From: Casuarina equisetifolia
Lineage: Eukaryota; Streptophyta; Magnoliopsida; Fagales; Casuarinaceae
NCBI GenBank assembly: GCA_028551475.1
Contig: CM052356.1
Span: 3,296,001-3,360,000, forward strand
Direction of reading: 5' to 3'
DNA: 64,000 nt
The notes below the pieces were generated by a model. That model worked only from the letters and a program-made list of their open reading frames with translations, was not told the origin of the DNA and made no database searches. Position 1 is the stretch's first letter; every line of letters begins with the position of its first letter. The translations under genes were made by a program, and so were the position numbers. This document shows positions 23,100 to 35,639 of this stretch, in pieces.

Positions 23100-24075
23100 A
23101 AAAAAAAAAAGAAGAAGACGAAGAAGAAGAAGATAAAGATTGCAAGAGTAAGAAGTATAGTTTATTTTGCATTGTGCGAATAGAAATAATGTTTTAGTTA
23201 ACTTATTCATAAAACAATGATTTGATCATATATGCAACGTACTTGTCTTATTCTATTAATGTATTCATTGAGAATGCAGCGGCATAACCTATGGTGACAT
23301 TGAATCTATACCACTAAGTTTTTTGAAAAAGTACTTTTAGTTACTTTATATATTTTTGGACTAATTAAAAGTAAATTGTTATACGAGATTTACCATTGGT
23401 TTTATCAAATTTTTTACTTCATTGACTCTTTTAGCCCAAAAGTATACAATGAACTATTGTAACAAATAAAATATTTTTTAACAAAGCAAGTACTCAATTG
23501 CAAACTAAATCCCTTTAAGATTTAGTTAGTAACATTTTAGAAACTTCATTTTTCTTTGTTTATAAACTAATAAACTCATGATATTTATCTTTTCGTAACT
23601 TTCATAACTTTTGTAATACAAGAATATACTTATATGCTTCTACATTAAATTTATTAATGCAAACTTACATTTTCACAAATAAAAAAATAATAATATTGAG
23701 AGTTTCTTTGTGGTTGTAGCACCAAGCCTAAAACTATATTAGGATATTTTAACCTACTTGTTAGTTGTCTTTTCAAACTAATTATTTAATTGCTTCATTA
23801 ATTATTTTATGCCTCTTGAAATAAAATTGTTATGTGAAATTTACTAATGATGGTTCCGAATTCTTACTTCATTTTTCTTTTCAAAGAAAAACGAATCCAA
23901 TCAAATTCAACCAAGGATGACAACCAGTTGAACATTCAAATTGAACGAATGCAAATTAATGAACGAGTTATGTATTTGCATAAAATTTCTCCCCCTAAAC
24001 TTTATTTTGGTAGCAATAAGGATCAAAATTTAACTTCATTTTTTCTCTTCTTGTAAAATAATAAAACCATGAATC
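23100..24075. other. ANK2 intron 3, AT-rich, no feature seen
   Basis: Starts with an A/GAA-rich low-complexity tract (23095-23150) and is otherwise AT-rich sequence without coding or transposon landmarks. Confidence 0.5.
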
Positions 24076-24170
24076 CCTATCCATAACTCAAATGACAAAG
24101 CTATTAGTGGAAGCCCTTAAAATCCTAGGTTTAAATCACATTATCTCTCTTTACCTGTAAAAAAAAATAA
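24076..24170 (+). mobile_element. Possible tRNA-derived SINE remnant
   Basis: A box-A-like TAACTCAAATGACAAAGC and, about 40 bp later, a box-B-like AGGTTTAAATCAC are followed by a pyrimidine-rich stretch and an A-run (24160-24170). The spacing fits an internal RNA polymerase III promoter, but the match is poor. Confidence 0.35.
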
Positions 24171-24529
24171 TAGAAATAATAAAACCATAGCTTATTCTCA
24201 TATGTTAGAAAATATTAATAAGAGCCTACTTTTACCTTTTAGTCCACTAAAGGTATTTTCTATATGTATTCATCAAAATACATGAGAGTTGAACAAAAAA
24301 GAAACAGACAAGTAAAATTTATTGTACTTTGTGAAAGTGAACACAATGTTGTCACTTATTTATTGTATAAGATGATATCTTAGGAGCATTTGCACCTCGC
24401 ATGTCCATTTTATTTGAGTTATATTTGGAATCCATATTAATTTTAATGGCAAAGAAGATATCTCAGGATCAAATCTTTTATGTCTCTTTAAATAAAATTT
24501 TATATGGGATTCACTAAAAGTGCTACAAA

Positions 24530-24656
24530 AATCTCATTGGTAAGCATCTAACTCAATTGGTAGCTAGCATTACCTAGGACTAAATAGGTCTCAGGTTTGA
24601 TACATAACCCCATTTCCCCTTTACCTAACCAAAATAAATAAATAAATAAATAAATG
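24530..24656 (+). mobile_element. tRNA-derived SINE candidate
   Basis: CTAACTCAATTGGTAGCTAG (box A type) is followed by TCAGGTTTGATAC (box B type) about 45 bp later. Then comes a C/T-rich segment (CCCCATTTCCCC) and an (AAAT)n tail at 24636-24654. This order is that of short plant SINEs. It lies in the enlarged intron 3 of ANK2. Confidence 0.5.
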
Positions 24657-24989
24657 AACAATGCTATCAAAGTTTTACATCATTAAAATTTTTGTTGGAA
24701 ATATACACAATTTCAATCAAATATCCCATAGATGGACAAGTAAACAATCAAAGTGAACAAGTGCAACCTAACAATTCAGCTATGCTTTTGTCTTAAATTT
24801 AGCAAATTTAGCAAATTCTCCCAAAAATCTTTAGTGGATTCTAGTAAGGATTAAAATTTAGCAAATTCATTTTTTATGTTCTTATTAAACCTTTACGCCT
24901 TTTCATTTATTAGAAAATACTAATCTCAAGGCTACTTTAACTTTTTCCTCCTATACATATATGTCCCTTAATTAAACTCCATGACATGA

Positions 24990-27450
24990 TAGAGTTTTTT
25001 TTTTTTTTTGGTTTAAAAAGGGGGAACCCATTTATTCAATTAAAAGAAAACTAATGTTGATGTCACCACTAACCATTACAAAAGTCCAATAGGGTGTAAC
25101 CTAACTCAACATAATATGCCCTCAACAAGGAAAAAGGAGAACTCATATAAGTCTATAAGAACGGATCAAACACGTTCAACTCCACATCTTAATTTTTCAT
25201 CCAAAAAAAGACTAACAAATAATCTAGATTTAAATTAGGTGTACCACTTGTGAAATGATAAATCATTTATCCCATATAGAAGAAATTCACAAGAAAGCAC
25301 TTCTCCATTAACATAATCATGACTAAATAACAAAGGCTCAACAAATTTAGTAATGGTGGAGCATTTGGTACTAGTCCTTCAAGTCACCACCACCTCACTA
25401 GAAGGCTCCACAACATTGACGTATATATTGTGATCCTTAACAATTCTAGATAGCACTTTTTTTCTCACTTTGGATTGAAGACATCCATTTGTCAACTTAA
25501 GGTGATCTTGGACATTATAAATTTGCTCAATAAGACTACCCTTAATTTACTTATCCACCTCAACATCATAAGCATTTCCTCCTCCCCTAGTTGGGCCTTT
25601 TTCTCATACTAGCCAATAGTTTTTTCTCATTTATCCCCATAGGTTGCAACTTTATATTCTTATGAGCTTTTAACTTGGCTTATTATCTTATGAGGACTCT
25701 TGTTCAGTTTAATGAAAATGGAAATAAAAAATCAACCTCACGTCGATGATTAACTACCTAATTCCTGCTTGATCCTTCATATGCAATGTTTCTAATTCAT
25801 TGTTGTCCATACTATAGCCATGTGCGTCAATAAAATTATTCTCTCTTCCATGTTCTCTTCAACACCCATTTGATTAACTGCCTAAACGTGTGCTTCATTT
25901 TCGTCCTCTAGTTTAATTAGAATAAAAGATAACTTTCTAACAATAGCATCATTAATTGTTCTATGAAATTTATTGTGGCTAAACTTATACTTGAATTCCT
26001 CCCATCCATCAAGAGATATCAAAGCCATCACATCCAGGAAAATCACATCATATCCCCATAATTCAAGGCTAAACTAGTCATCAGCTTCTACATCAATATG
26101 CTCATCAAGTAGGTTTTTTAATCCTTGTCTTGTTTTTCTTGAGGCACCACATGCACCACACTCATGTCATCAACCACGATCTCTTTGGCTACATTCTTGA
26201 CTTTGTCCGTTTGTGCATGTCCTTTCTCAAAATGCCTATATCATATGCTACAACAAATTGGTTGGTCTTGGGAGACTTAGATTCCACACAACCATCCATT
26301 AAAGGCATTTCATCTCTACCTTCATCTACATAAAGAATAGCAAATGCGTTTTAAGACAAGGAGGAAAATATGAGTCTTTATGTAAAAAGGTTGAAAATGG
26401 TAAGGACATTAGTTTTTGGCTCAACGATTGAGGTAGAAACATTATTTACTATGACAGTAGTGTATCCCACAACATTTAAGTGTCATTTCTATTTTTTCTT
26501 TGTGTCATTCCTTGACTTCCCATCAATTTGTACTAGCTTTTCAATCATATCCTCACTTAAACATGCTTTGATCTTCTTGTTTTCGCAAAGTTTCTTCCTA
26601 TAAATAAACACATCATGTTCTTGTATGTGGCAAAATGTGTAAAAACTAATATTCCCTTCGTAAAATTTTTTCTAGTCATTCCCTACCCTCATTAAAAGCA
26701 CTAAGATGGCTTTTAGCTCCCAAAGGGTTAGATAAATCCATCTTCACACAAACTCTCACAAACATGGAGTTTTCTAAAAATAACATGTGGTCATCTATCT
26801 TAAATATCAACCAAGGAAATCTAGTATACCTTTCAAATATGAAGAATTATAAAAATATAAAGGCAATTCTAGCAATTTAAGCCATAGCAGAGCCTATTGG
26901 GATTACTCACACCTGTTTAAATCTTGGGACCATCTAGTTAGAAGGAATCTAAAATTCTTAAATTCCTAACATTCATAAGAGAATGTTGTAATAAGGTCTA
27001 CCTCTAAAAACAAATTAATTTGAATGCTTCAAGGATCCATTAAACTAACAATGGAAATTTAAGCTACACCCTACAGGGAGTTTAATTATGCCTAAAAGAA
27101 TCCACCAAAAGGCAAGTTGAATTGAATCTTGCTATAAGGGTAAACTAATGAAATTTAGAAGCTTGCCAATATTTAGATGGAGATGCATAGAATTTTGGTC
27201 CTCCCTCACACATTGTTGATTCTTTTGGAGAGGGGGATAGGTGGGATATGTAGTGCCAATGAAAAGGAAGAATGCTAGAACTTGCTTGAAAGAACCAAAA
27301 GATATGAAAGCTATTTGGATCCTGGCATGTGCGCAAGAGATGCAACCTTCAATTAGAAACTATGGGGCTGGGTGGGTTCACTTTACACATGTGAATGGGC
27401 TTGAGTAAGGGCCAACCAAGAAGATGGCTTGATGAGGATTAGGCATTCAA
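24990..27450 (-). mobile_element. Decayed LINE-like element (ORF1 region)
   Basis: A run of about 18 T at 24993-25011, read on the minus strand, is a poly(A) tail preceded by about 2.4 kb of decayed sequence. The minus-strand translation near 26800-26700 reads FPWLIFKIDDHMLFLEN, then RVCVKMDLSNPLGAK. This resembles the DUF4283 segment of plant LINE ORF1 proteins (R-CV-LDL-KPL). Many stops interrupt it. No endonuclease or reverse transcriptase motifs were identified, and the 5' boundary is uncertain. Confidence 0.4.
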
Positions 27451-28740
27451 AGCTATGATACAACTATCATCATTGGTGTGGGAATCATAGAAGCCATTGC
27501 AACCTTGAGATTACTTTCTAACCATTTTTCATTATTATCTAAATCTAAGTATACTCATTATCTTGTCTAAATTTAAGTTTTTAACTAAATATTATGCTTA
27601 TGTGTTTCTTGGGCACTTTGTTTTGTTGGATCTTTCTTCCCATTGTCGTTGGTCTTTATTTGTTACCTTGTGTGTTGACCTTAGGAGTCTTTTCATAATG
27701 CTTTAAAGTGCTGAAATTTTTCATTTTTTTTTGTCATTTTCCTTCCTTATTTATTCATCTATTCAGTCATACTCTTTTTGTTATTATAAAATCTAAAATC
27801 TAACTTAAAGATTAGTTTATGAGTTCAAATGATAGTTTTAATTTTTAAACATTATCTCAAGGATTGTATTTTTTTAATTTGAGACTTTTATCTTCAATAG
27901 GTATACTTTAAACTCAAGGTTGAATGGAATGTGTGCTACATTACATATTAAGCTGAAAGTTGTATAAAATGTCAAATTGATTAACCTAATTCTTATAGTA
28001 TATTTTAAACCTAAAAATCTAACTAAATAACCAACTTATGAGTTAAAAGGACTATTTCTAAATTTCTAAAGGATTTGATCTTTTCAATGTGATCTTTCTC
28101 CTCAACATCCCCCCCCCCCACCTCCTCCTCATTCTCTCTCCCCAACCAAAAAAAAAAGTGGTCTTAACCATGAAGGTAATTTTTATAATTTAAATTGCGA
28201 TGAGATAGATCAAATCAATTTCAAAACCATAAATCTGCCTTGAATATCTAGTCTATAATCCATCCAGTGAGCTATCTCTAGTTGTGCTATGAAATTATTT
28301 GGTTTTCTTACCGATAACAATATGGAAGGTGGTACTTGAATAATGCTGATCAGAACCACATGAAAATTACCACATGAGAAACTAGTGTTGCTCTTCTTAT
28401 TGAGACAAAAAACCTAGTCACTTTTTGTAAATTATTTTCAACTTGTAGGTTTAGGTAATTTTACTGGTTTCCTACTTAATTAAAGAGCAAGATATTTTAA
28501 TGATGGGACTATGTACAAACTAAGGAACATATAGTGCATTTGTGCTACTAATACTTCATTTTCTTTATTGTTTGCAATAATTTTCTTTTATGGATAACTA
28601 TCATTTTTTACTTTGTAATGCCACATCCTCTTTGTAAACTCTTGATTATACTACATCTTCAGTCTCTTTTATTTTTTGAGTTATTTGTTGAACTTCCTTA
28701 TTCTTTTCTTTGTTTCACTTAATGTTTCATCTACAGTCTC
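27451..28740. other. Rest of ANK2 intron 3
   Basis: AT-rich, with a C-run at 28110-28119 and an A-run near 28150. The last ~100 bp (28640-28777) resembles the end of ANK1 intron 3 (5730-5832), so it is original intron rather than insertion. Confidence 0.5.
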
Positions 28741-30649
28741 ATCTAGTTGAGTTGGTGTTATTTTAATTTTTGCAAAGGATTTGAGAATTTGGAAGAAATG
28801 GACTCATTGTATCTGGCTCAAGAGCTTTTGCATAGTTTATGCCAACAAATATCCATTTCATCTGATGAAGATAAGACAACCGGTGGCGTTTCTTCAGCAG
28901 TCAATCTTGCTACCCGGGAAGGGATGTTTGAGTTTATTGATGAAATATTGAAAACTAATGATGCTGTCAAGAGTAGTATTGATGAGAGTGGAAGAACCAT
29001 ACTCGCTAATGCAGTCTTGCACCGTCAAGCTAAAATTTATTGACATTTACTCAAGTATCCTGAGAAGAATGTAATGATAAATTCTCTAGACTACGACAAA
29101 AATAACTTATTACATATGACAGGGATGTTACCACTTCCCACTCAGCTAGATTTAATCACAGGTGCAGCCAAGCAGATGCAATATGAAGTACGATGGTTCA
29201 AGGTCAGTATACTAGCACTTCTAGCTATAACGTTCCAAGTTCCAGATGTTTAGAAGGAAGAGAGGACAATGTTTATTTTATAGGATGAATATTTCACTAA
29301 ATTCATAGTTAGATTCATCCTTGTGGCCAAGAGGTGTTAGAGTTGTATCAAGACTTATATTGACAATTAGTTTCTAAGATTAGAAAAATGATTTTTTTAA
29401 ATAAAAATTAAACAATCATAAAAAGCCTAATTATGATCTAATTTCATGTACAGAAAAATATGAATTCTCTAAATATCATTTGGTAATTAAAAATCTGGAG
29501 ACATCATTAATGGTGACTACCTCTCCATGTGGGTTTAAGTTGTTCATATTTGGGCTCCAAAAACAAAGCTAAGGAAGATTCTTGTCTAGTTTTGTGACAA
29601 ACATTAAAATCAATAACATACAACAAATATTTTTGAATGACAAATATAAAGATATAACCTACAACATCGTGGAAGTTTAAAGTTGATCATATTGGACTAG
29701 AATTTATATATTGCTTGATAGTATTTTAGTAGGCTCCAAAGAGTAAAGCCGAGAGAAAGTGCCTATCTATTTTTGTAACTAACTGCCACTTTTGTTTATA
29801 TGACATGTATGACTCTTGTACTCTTCTATAATAGTTAGTTAAACATTTTGGTGTTCTATATTTTAATCATATGAGATTGAAATTACTTACCTGTGATACA
29901 TATCTTTAGGTGACTAATTACATGCATCATGTAAGTTATGTTATCAAACACTGTCTAATGTAACAAAAAAAATTTGGAGTGAGGCCACATCATTCTTTGA
30001 TTGATCTTCATCGAACAAAGCTGTCTTTCGATTGCCTTTCTTCCTAAGACTTAGTTTAACAAATGCAGATGGTGGAGAAAATTGTCCCTGCCATAATGAG
30101 AAAAGCCAAAAACAACGATGGTTCAACCCCAAAAGCATTGTTTACAAAAGCGCATGCTGCCCTCAGAACAGAGGGAGAGAAATGGATGAAGGAAACGGCA
30201 ACTTTTGGTACAGTGTTTGTTACGCTTGTTATCGCCGTCGTATTTGCAGCATGCTTTACTACTCCAGGTAGTTACAATCGAGCAACAGGCTTGCCAGTAC
30301 TATTAGATAACAATTTGTTTAAGGCCTTTATGGTATGTAATTCCATATCACTCGTTTCCTCCTCAACTTCAGTGTTGATGTTTGTGGCTATCCTAACATC
30401 GCGCTATGCAGAAGAAGATTTTCTCAAATCCTTACATGTGAAGATGATGATAGCGCTTTCTGCTTTTGTTTTCTGTTGCAATCATGATGACAGGCTTCTG
30501 TTCTGCTCTTGTGTTAGTTTTACATGGACAACCGGCGATTTTTGTCCCTATCATTTGTCTAGTTGGTTTGCCAGTCACTTTGTTCATGATTATACAAGTC
30601 CGTCTTATTATTGAGATGAGCAAATCCACTTATGGATTAATTGTATAGA

Positions 30650-33230
30650 CATGAAACCCATGCTGTAATGTTCCCATTGTTGTATGTTATATCGATTTTC
30701 CTTCTATAATTTGCATGTAAGCAAAATTAAACGTTATATTTTATTGGAATGATGACGGATGAACTTTAAGTTGCTTTGCATACTTTGTATTTCTGTATGG
30801 TTTTAACCCTATTGTCATTTGCATTAATAAGCTACTGATTACTACTTATAAAATTCTCTTTTATTATTTTCTAATTTTTAGTTACAATGACAAAAAGATA
30901 AAATCTGCATGACCCAATCTGCAATAGGATTGAACAAAAAAAAAAAAACTACAGTGGGAGATTTGACTTGGGAGATTACGTTCAAAACCTAAAGAAGTTC
31001 TATTGTGCTCCAAGTTTGTTAGTGTTCAATGCTACAAGGTTATCAACATTTATACGTTGATATTTACGACTTCAAATGTAATACTTTACAAGTTCAAATC
31101 AAAGAAATTAAATTTATCAATTCAACTAAGCAAAGAATGGTAGTAAATCATATGCAATTTCTTAATTGTTATCCAACATAAAAATAGACATGTTTAAAAG
31201 AAACTAGTAATACACATGCTTGAATTTGTTATCTCTCCAATATAATTATTTAATTTACATTGAAAAATGAGAAAGTAATAACAATATTACTAAATAAGTC
31301 CACAAGTTCTATTCATATATCCTATAAATGAAAATACTATGTCTAAATCTAAAGTCTAAGTGAGTTGTGTTCATCAATAAACACCTTATATATAGTCCAA
31401 TTCGTTGTAGCGAGCTATAAGCAAGAAACACAACGCTTCCAACTTTTGAGCTCTTCTATTTTCCTATTGAAGGCCAATAACTAATTCATGTAAAAGTTCT
31501 TGCCATGTTGAAAAAGTGCAGGTTTGATGTAGGGTAAAAAGAGTACTTCAACTTGGTCAACATTGTGAAATGCTTTACCAAAAGTGGAGGATTTATGTAA
31601 GAATTATATAGACAGTTGGGTGATCATTGTTTTTGTATACAATAAATGAGATCAATAGATTCACTTTCTTGTGCGAACTCACATAATTTGATGATTTACA
31701 TAGTCATTAAGGGCTATAAATTTTGTTATTAGTGTTCAAAATTTTCATTTTCAGAATATGGGAGCTTTTACGAAGGTGTTTGTCATATAAGATCTCATCT
31801 CATGTATTAGGAGTGCAAAGTATGCTTTTGGACTAATTGGCTTTAATATTGTCAAAGATATGTTAGCATATATTAGACATACATCTAGAGGTACAACTAA
31901 TTGGCTTTAATTTTGTTTAGGATATGGCTATGGATAAGGGTTTCTTAGTCTTGAAGAACTTGCCAATGTTGAGAAATCACCGACATAAGGTGTCTTCTTC
32001 CTAGTAATTCAAGTAGAGTTTGGAACTTATGTTTGGTTGTAGCTCACCGAAGCATAGGAGCAATATCTTGGGGCAATTTATAAGAGAGGAATTATTTTAT
32101 TGACAATACGGCCCATAAGGAAGAAATTTGTCACTGCTACTTCGTAATCTATCACTACTACTACTTGTATCTTTACTTGATAAGTTGTATATATGAAAAT
32201 TGTATCTTCTCACTTAGTTATTAGTTTTAATTGATAATTAGACCATTCTTTCCACTAACTATGATTCAACTTTAATAATTATTTATCTAATAAGTACATG
32301 AATGAAGAAAAGGATCTATCTAACCCTAATGATATAAAAAGACTCAATAACTTTTGTTTAGTTATATGTCTAATATTTTTTATGATATGTAATTAAATAT
32401 TAATGGGCTTTATTAATAATCTTGTGATTTTACTAAGACTAATATTTCCATGATCTTGTGAGCATATTTCATGAATATTTCTTAAGGTCTCTTAAAGATT
32501 TATTAAAGTATTAACATGTGGGTTGAATTAATTGTAGAAGCCTTGTGCCTCATTTTATGGGCTAAATTAATGCCTTCTGTTTTATGGTCCAGCTATTATA
32601 AGGCCTATATTGGGTGAGAACTAAGCCCATGTGAAATACGGCATGCACCCACGTACATAAGAACTTAAGTTGCTGATCTGTTGCTGATAGGGAGATTAGT
32701 ATAATAGATTAGTATAACTTAAGTTGTCAATTTATCTTTACCTAATTTTCCATTTGATATTGTGGTTTATTTTAACCCAATACTTTTCTATTAGGGAGAT
32801 TAGTATAATAAATTATCGTGTATGTGTGTGTATTACAACAATAGATTTGATTCCTTAAGAAGGCCTGGAAATAGCTCAAATGCCCAACATGACTTAGGAA
32901 AAAGAATAAGCCTCTTGATCTCAAGTAAATAGCACGATTTGAGAGCATCTTTGTTTGGAAATATTAAGTCCTACTATGCTAATACTTTGTTAAGTGATAG
33001 CTGGAGACTTCCAACCTTGATTTTTGTACATGCATAGATAAATTCTATAATTCTGAGACATGCTTCTAAACTTTTGTACTTTTGATGTTATGAATAAACT
33101 TACATATTCATTAAAATTAATTAGATTGAAAACTTTATGATCGATTAAGGTAGTTGTGGTAATATTTTTGTTCTTCAATTTCTTTCCTTTATTTGTTCTT
33201 TTACCATTAACTTTTACAATTTAAGGGAGA
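30650..33230. other. Gene-free region between ANK2 and ANK3
   Basis: AT-rich spacer. The ~80 bp after the ANK2 stop may hold poly(A) signals. GGGAGATTAGTATAATA occurs at about 32690 and again at about 32795, a small direct repeat. No protein-like frame or transposon end was recognised. Confidence 0.5.
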
Positions 33231-33239
33231 GACATATTG

Positions 33240-34051
33240 TTTTTGACTTTTTTTGTTTATGGAAGTTGATGAAAGAATTTATTCTATTACATATTCAGTC
33301 TTCCTAATAATGTTTGGATTTATTGACATATTAAACCTGGAAAGTTAGTCAAATCTTCTTCTAGGAGATAATTGTCCACATCTAAAGATAGACAAGATTA
33401 TGTCTCTAAACAAGAAATTTCTAGTCCGTTAGCTATTTTGAGGGAGTGTGAGCATAGAGATAGTGAGCTGTATTCTCATACATGTATTTAGTTGCCAAGA
33501 TAATTGGTGTACATTGCTTCATGGTCTGAAATACAATTAAGTTGTTATCTTTTTGAATCATGTACTCCACTATGAGGCTTTTACCATAAATAATTGCATG
33601 AGCTTCACATTCACTCTATTATTTATGCCAAGCACTAGATGGTGGAGTGCATGCTTGAAAGGATAAGGATTTAATCGCATTTGAAACCACAAATCGATGT
33701 ATACTAATTATTTTGGCTATTGACTACATGAATGAAAATATGGCTATCTTTATGATCTCCCTCCCTTGAAATGTCTAAGAACTTAGCAAGCCATCTATGG
33801 CATCATAGTTTATAGACATGCTATATATAACGAGATGCCAGGTAAGAACTATTTCTTTGATTAGCCGTTGGTCATTATCTTAATGATCTAATGTGTTGGC
33901 AGTATAACTTCCTTTGTGCTTATTTTTTTTGTATGATGCCACCACATAACAAGGATTGCTTTACACTTAATCAAGCATCATTAACCTTTACTTGTTGCTG
34001 TGAACGTGGATGGGTGCTCCCCCTTATATGATTTGGCTTTTACACCCAGTG
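33240..34051 (+). pseudogene. ANK3: collapsed ANK fragment, fused to ISPF sequence
   Basis: Blocks of the ANK gene appear in order but shortened. The ANK1 upstream/exon 1 start is at 33255-33370 (ATGTTTGGATTTATTGACAT; compare 3980). An exon 2 start follows (CACATCTAAAGATAGACAAG, compare 22288; this part is missing in ANK1). A mid-exon 2 segment lies near 33640-33840 and an exon 3 start near 33955-34045 (GGATTGCTTTACACTTAATC). Frameshifts and stops are many, and the Gag-like domain is joined directly to the ankyrin part by deletion. At about 34050 the sequence changes, mid-exon 3, to ISPF intron 1. It is non-functional and marks one edge of the ANK cluster. Confidence 0.75.
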
Positions 34052-34514
34052 ATTTTCTTCTGTATTTGTTTCTATTGCATTGTTGCATTGTATGGCCAAT
34101 GTGATTTTAGGTGTTCTAAGGCTCCTTGATGGATGTTTAGCAGACATTTCCCAATAACAATCCTTAGTGGAAGGGAACACCATCCTCAGTTTTCATAAGG
34201 AAGCTGTGAGTTTTTGTTCAATTTAGCTTTGTGGCAAGTTCAAACTTCATTGTGGATTTTATGTTGTAATTTTGGTTGTGAATGTTGGAAATAATTTCAA
34301 ACGAGATTTCACAACATTGAATGGTTTTGGCAAAAGCAAACATGAATGTTTACAAGATCAATGTCTCAGTTTCGCAAGAATCCTAGTGGAAGAGACATCT
34401 CAATTTAAAGGACAGTGCTAAGATGAGCCATTTCAATCAATAAGGAAGAAATGGCTACCAATAGAGGTGCTACCAGTATGTAATAATGAAAATTATAGGG
34501 ACCAACGTATTGGT

Positions 34515-34625
34515 AACATATAGTCTAGCAGTTAACTAACTTTTATAGGCAAGTGGTGCCTTTCCCTTTGGAAAAGGGAAGGTCTTAGGTTCAACATGGG
34601 GGAAGAAGGGAATTAAGTTAGGGAA
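34515..34625 (+). mobile_element. tRNA-like SINE remnant in ISPF pseudogene intron 2
   Basis: TATAGTCTAGCAGTTAACT (box A type) and GGTCTTAGGTTCAACATGGG (box B type) lie about 65 bp apart, followed by GGAAGAAGGGAATTAAG. The matching stretch in intron 2 of the intact ISPF gene is at 46325-46445, so the insertion is older than the duplication. Confidence 0.4.
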
Positions 34626-35073
34626 GATCATTTAGTGTAGTCCAACCTACCATTAACATAAATGTTCTAGACTTGGGTTTCGAAATCTATTAACTGGTTG
34701 CAATGGTGACTAAATGAAACAAATATGTACTACTAATTTAATGTTTTCATTACAGAAGTGCTATTAGGGGTTTCTTTTATGATGACAACATCTTATGCAC
34801 CAGGAAATGCAAATTTTATCTTTTTAATAGTAATTTTGTTTTGGAAAGTATCTTATCCATCATACTTGAAGTTGTGCCCCTATTTAGTGATAACAATTAT
34901 CACCATATATGTTGGAAGATGAGTGGATACAATATATTTTCTTCATGGCACTTACATTGAACTTGCTTAACTTATTTTCTTTGAAATTATTAATTTCATG
35001 TGAGATTCATGCACAAGGCTGTCTGTGAAATTGGACAACTTGGACAGAACTTTGACTATTCAAATACTATAAG

Positions 35074-35296
35074 TATTGGGTTGCTTACTATCTGAGGGCC
35101 CATAATGCTTTTGTACATATTTACTTTTATGTCCCTATTTAATATTGTATATAAGGAACTTACATTGTAACTATTATTTTTTGAGTAAATGTAGTAGCTT
35201 TACCTTAGTGGCTTTACAAAACAAGTTTGCTCCATCATCTCCTTGCTGCCGATAGTGAGGAAGTTTACCTTATTTGCTTTCATTGTTTTTCCAAGA
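35074..35296 (+). repeat. 5' LTR of the copia element
   Basis: 223 bp, beginning TATTGGGTTGCTTACTATCT and ending TTTTTCCAAGA. A TATA-like ATTGTATATAAGG lies near 35145. It differs from the 3' LTR at a modest number of positions, so the insertion is older than that of the gag-only element. Confidence 0.88.
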
Positions 35297-35311
35297 TGGT
35301 ATCAAAGACTT
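35297..35311 (+). other. Primer binding site, initiator tRNA-Met type
   Basis: TGGTATCAAAGACTT immediately follows the LTR. It resembles the TGGTATCAGAGC primer site used by most plant copia elements. Confidence 0.8.
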
Positions 35312-35639
35312 AAGGTTCCTTGCTTGACTTATGCAAATCACCAAAGAGGTACTGTGTCGAAATCCCTTGCTTCCGCTTGTTTTTTTTTTTCATTATTGCT
35401 CATTGCAAACTGAGAGTATTCCTGGTAGTTCAAATTTCATTAGAAGTAGTCTCCCCTTTTTACCCCTATCATTTGAACACTTAAACAATCATAACTATTA
35501 AATGCTGAGAAAGCCAGGGTCATCTTTGTCCAACCAAAACCCTAAAAGTCCACACACTGACTTTTCCACCAACACCAACCATTTTTGAGACTCACTCTTC
35601 CTTTCACCCACTGACTTTCTTGGAACTACCTTATCTACC

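Larger units (their letters stand above)
21680..30648 (+). pseudogene. ANK2: Gag-like/ankyrin/PGG gene, disabled
   Basis: The same five-exon plan as ANK1: about 21680-21992, 22220-22681, 22795-22983, 28778-29202 and 30069-30648. Exon 1 has the Gag-like domain (DGENYADWRSWM, LQLWDIIEP, SAWNILEEAY). Exon 2 is longer than in ANK1 and keeps an extra ankyrin unit (GETALYIVVLVDNEQSVELL). Exon 5 encodes the PGG helices (EKWMKETATFGTVFV, TTPGSYNRATGLPV). Three lesions are clear against ANK1. TGA replaces a Cys codon at 22651-22653, TGA replaces an Arg codon at 29041-29043, and one extra base near 30465 shifts the frame in the third membrane helix. Splice sites are otherwise kept. Intron 3 has grown to about 5.8 kb against 0.9 kb in ANK1, through SINE- and LINE-like insertions. 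Confidence 0.85.
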
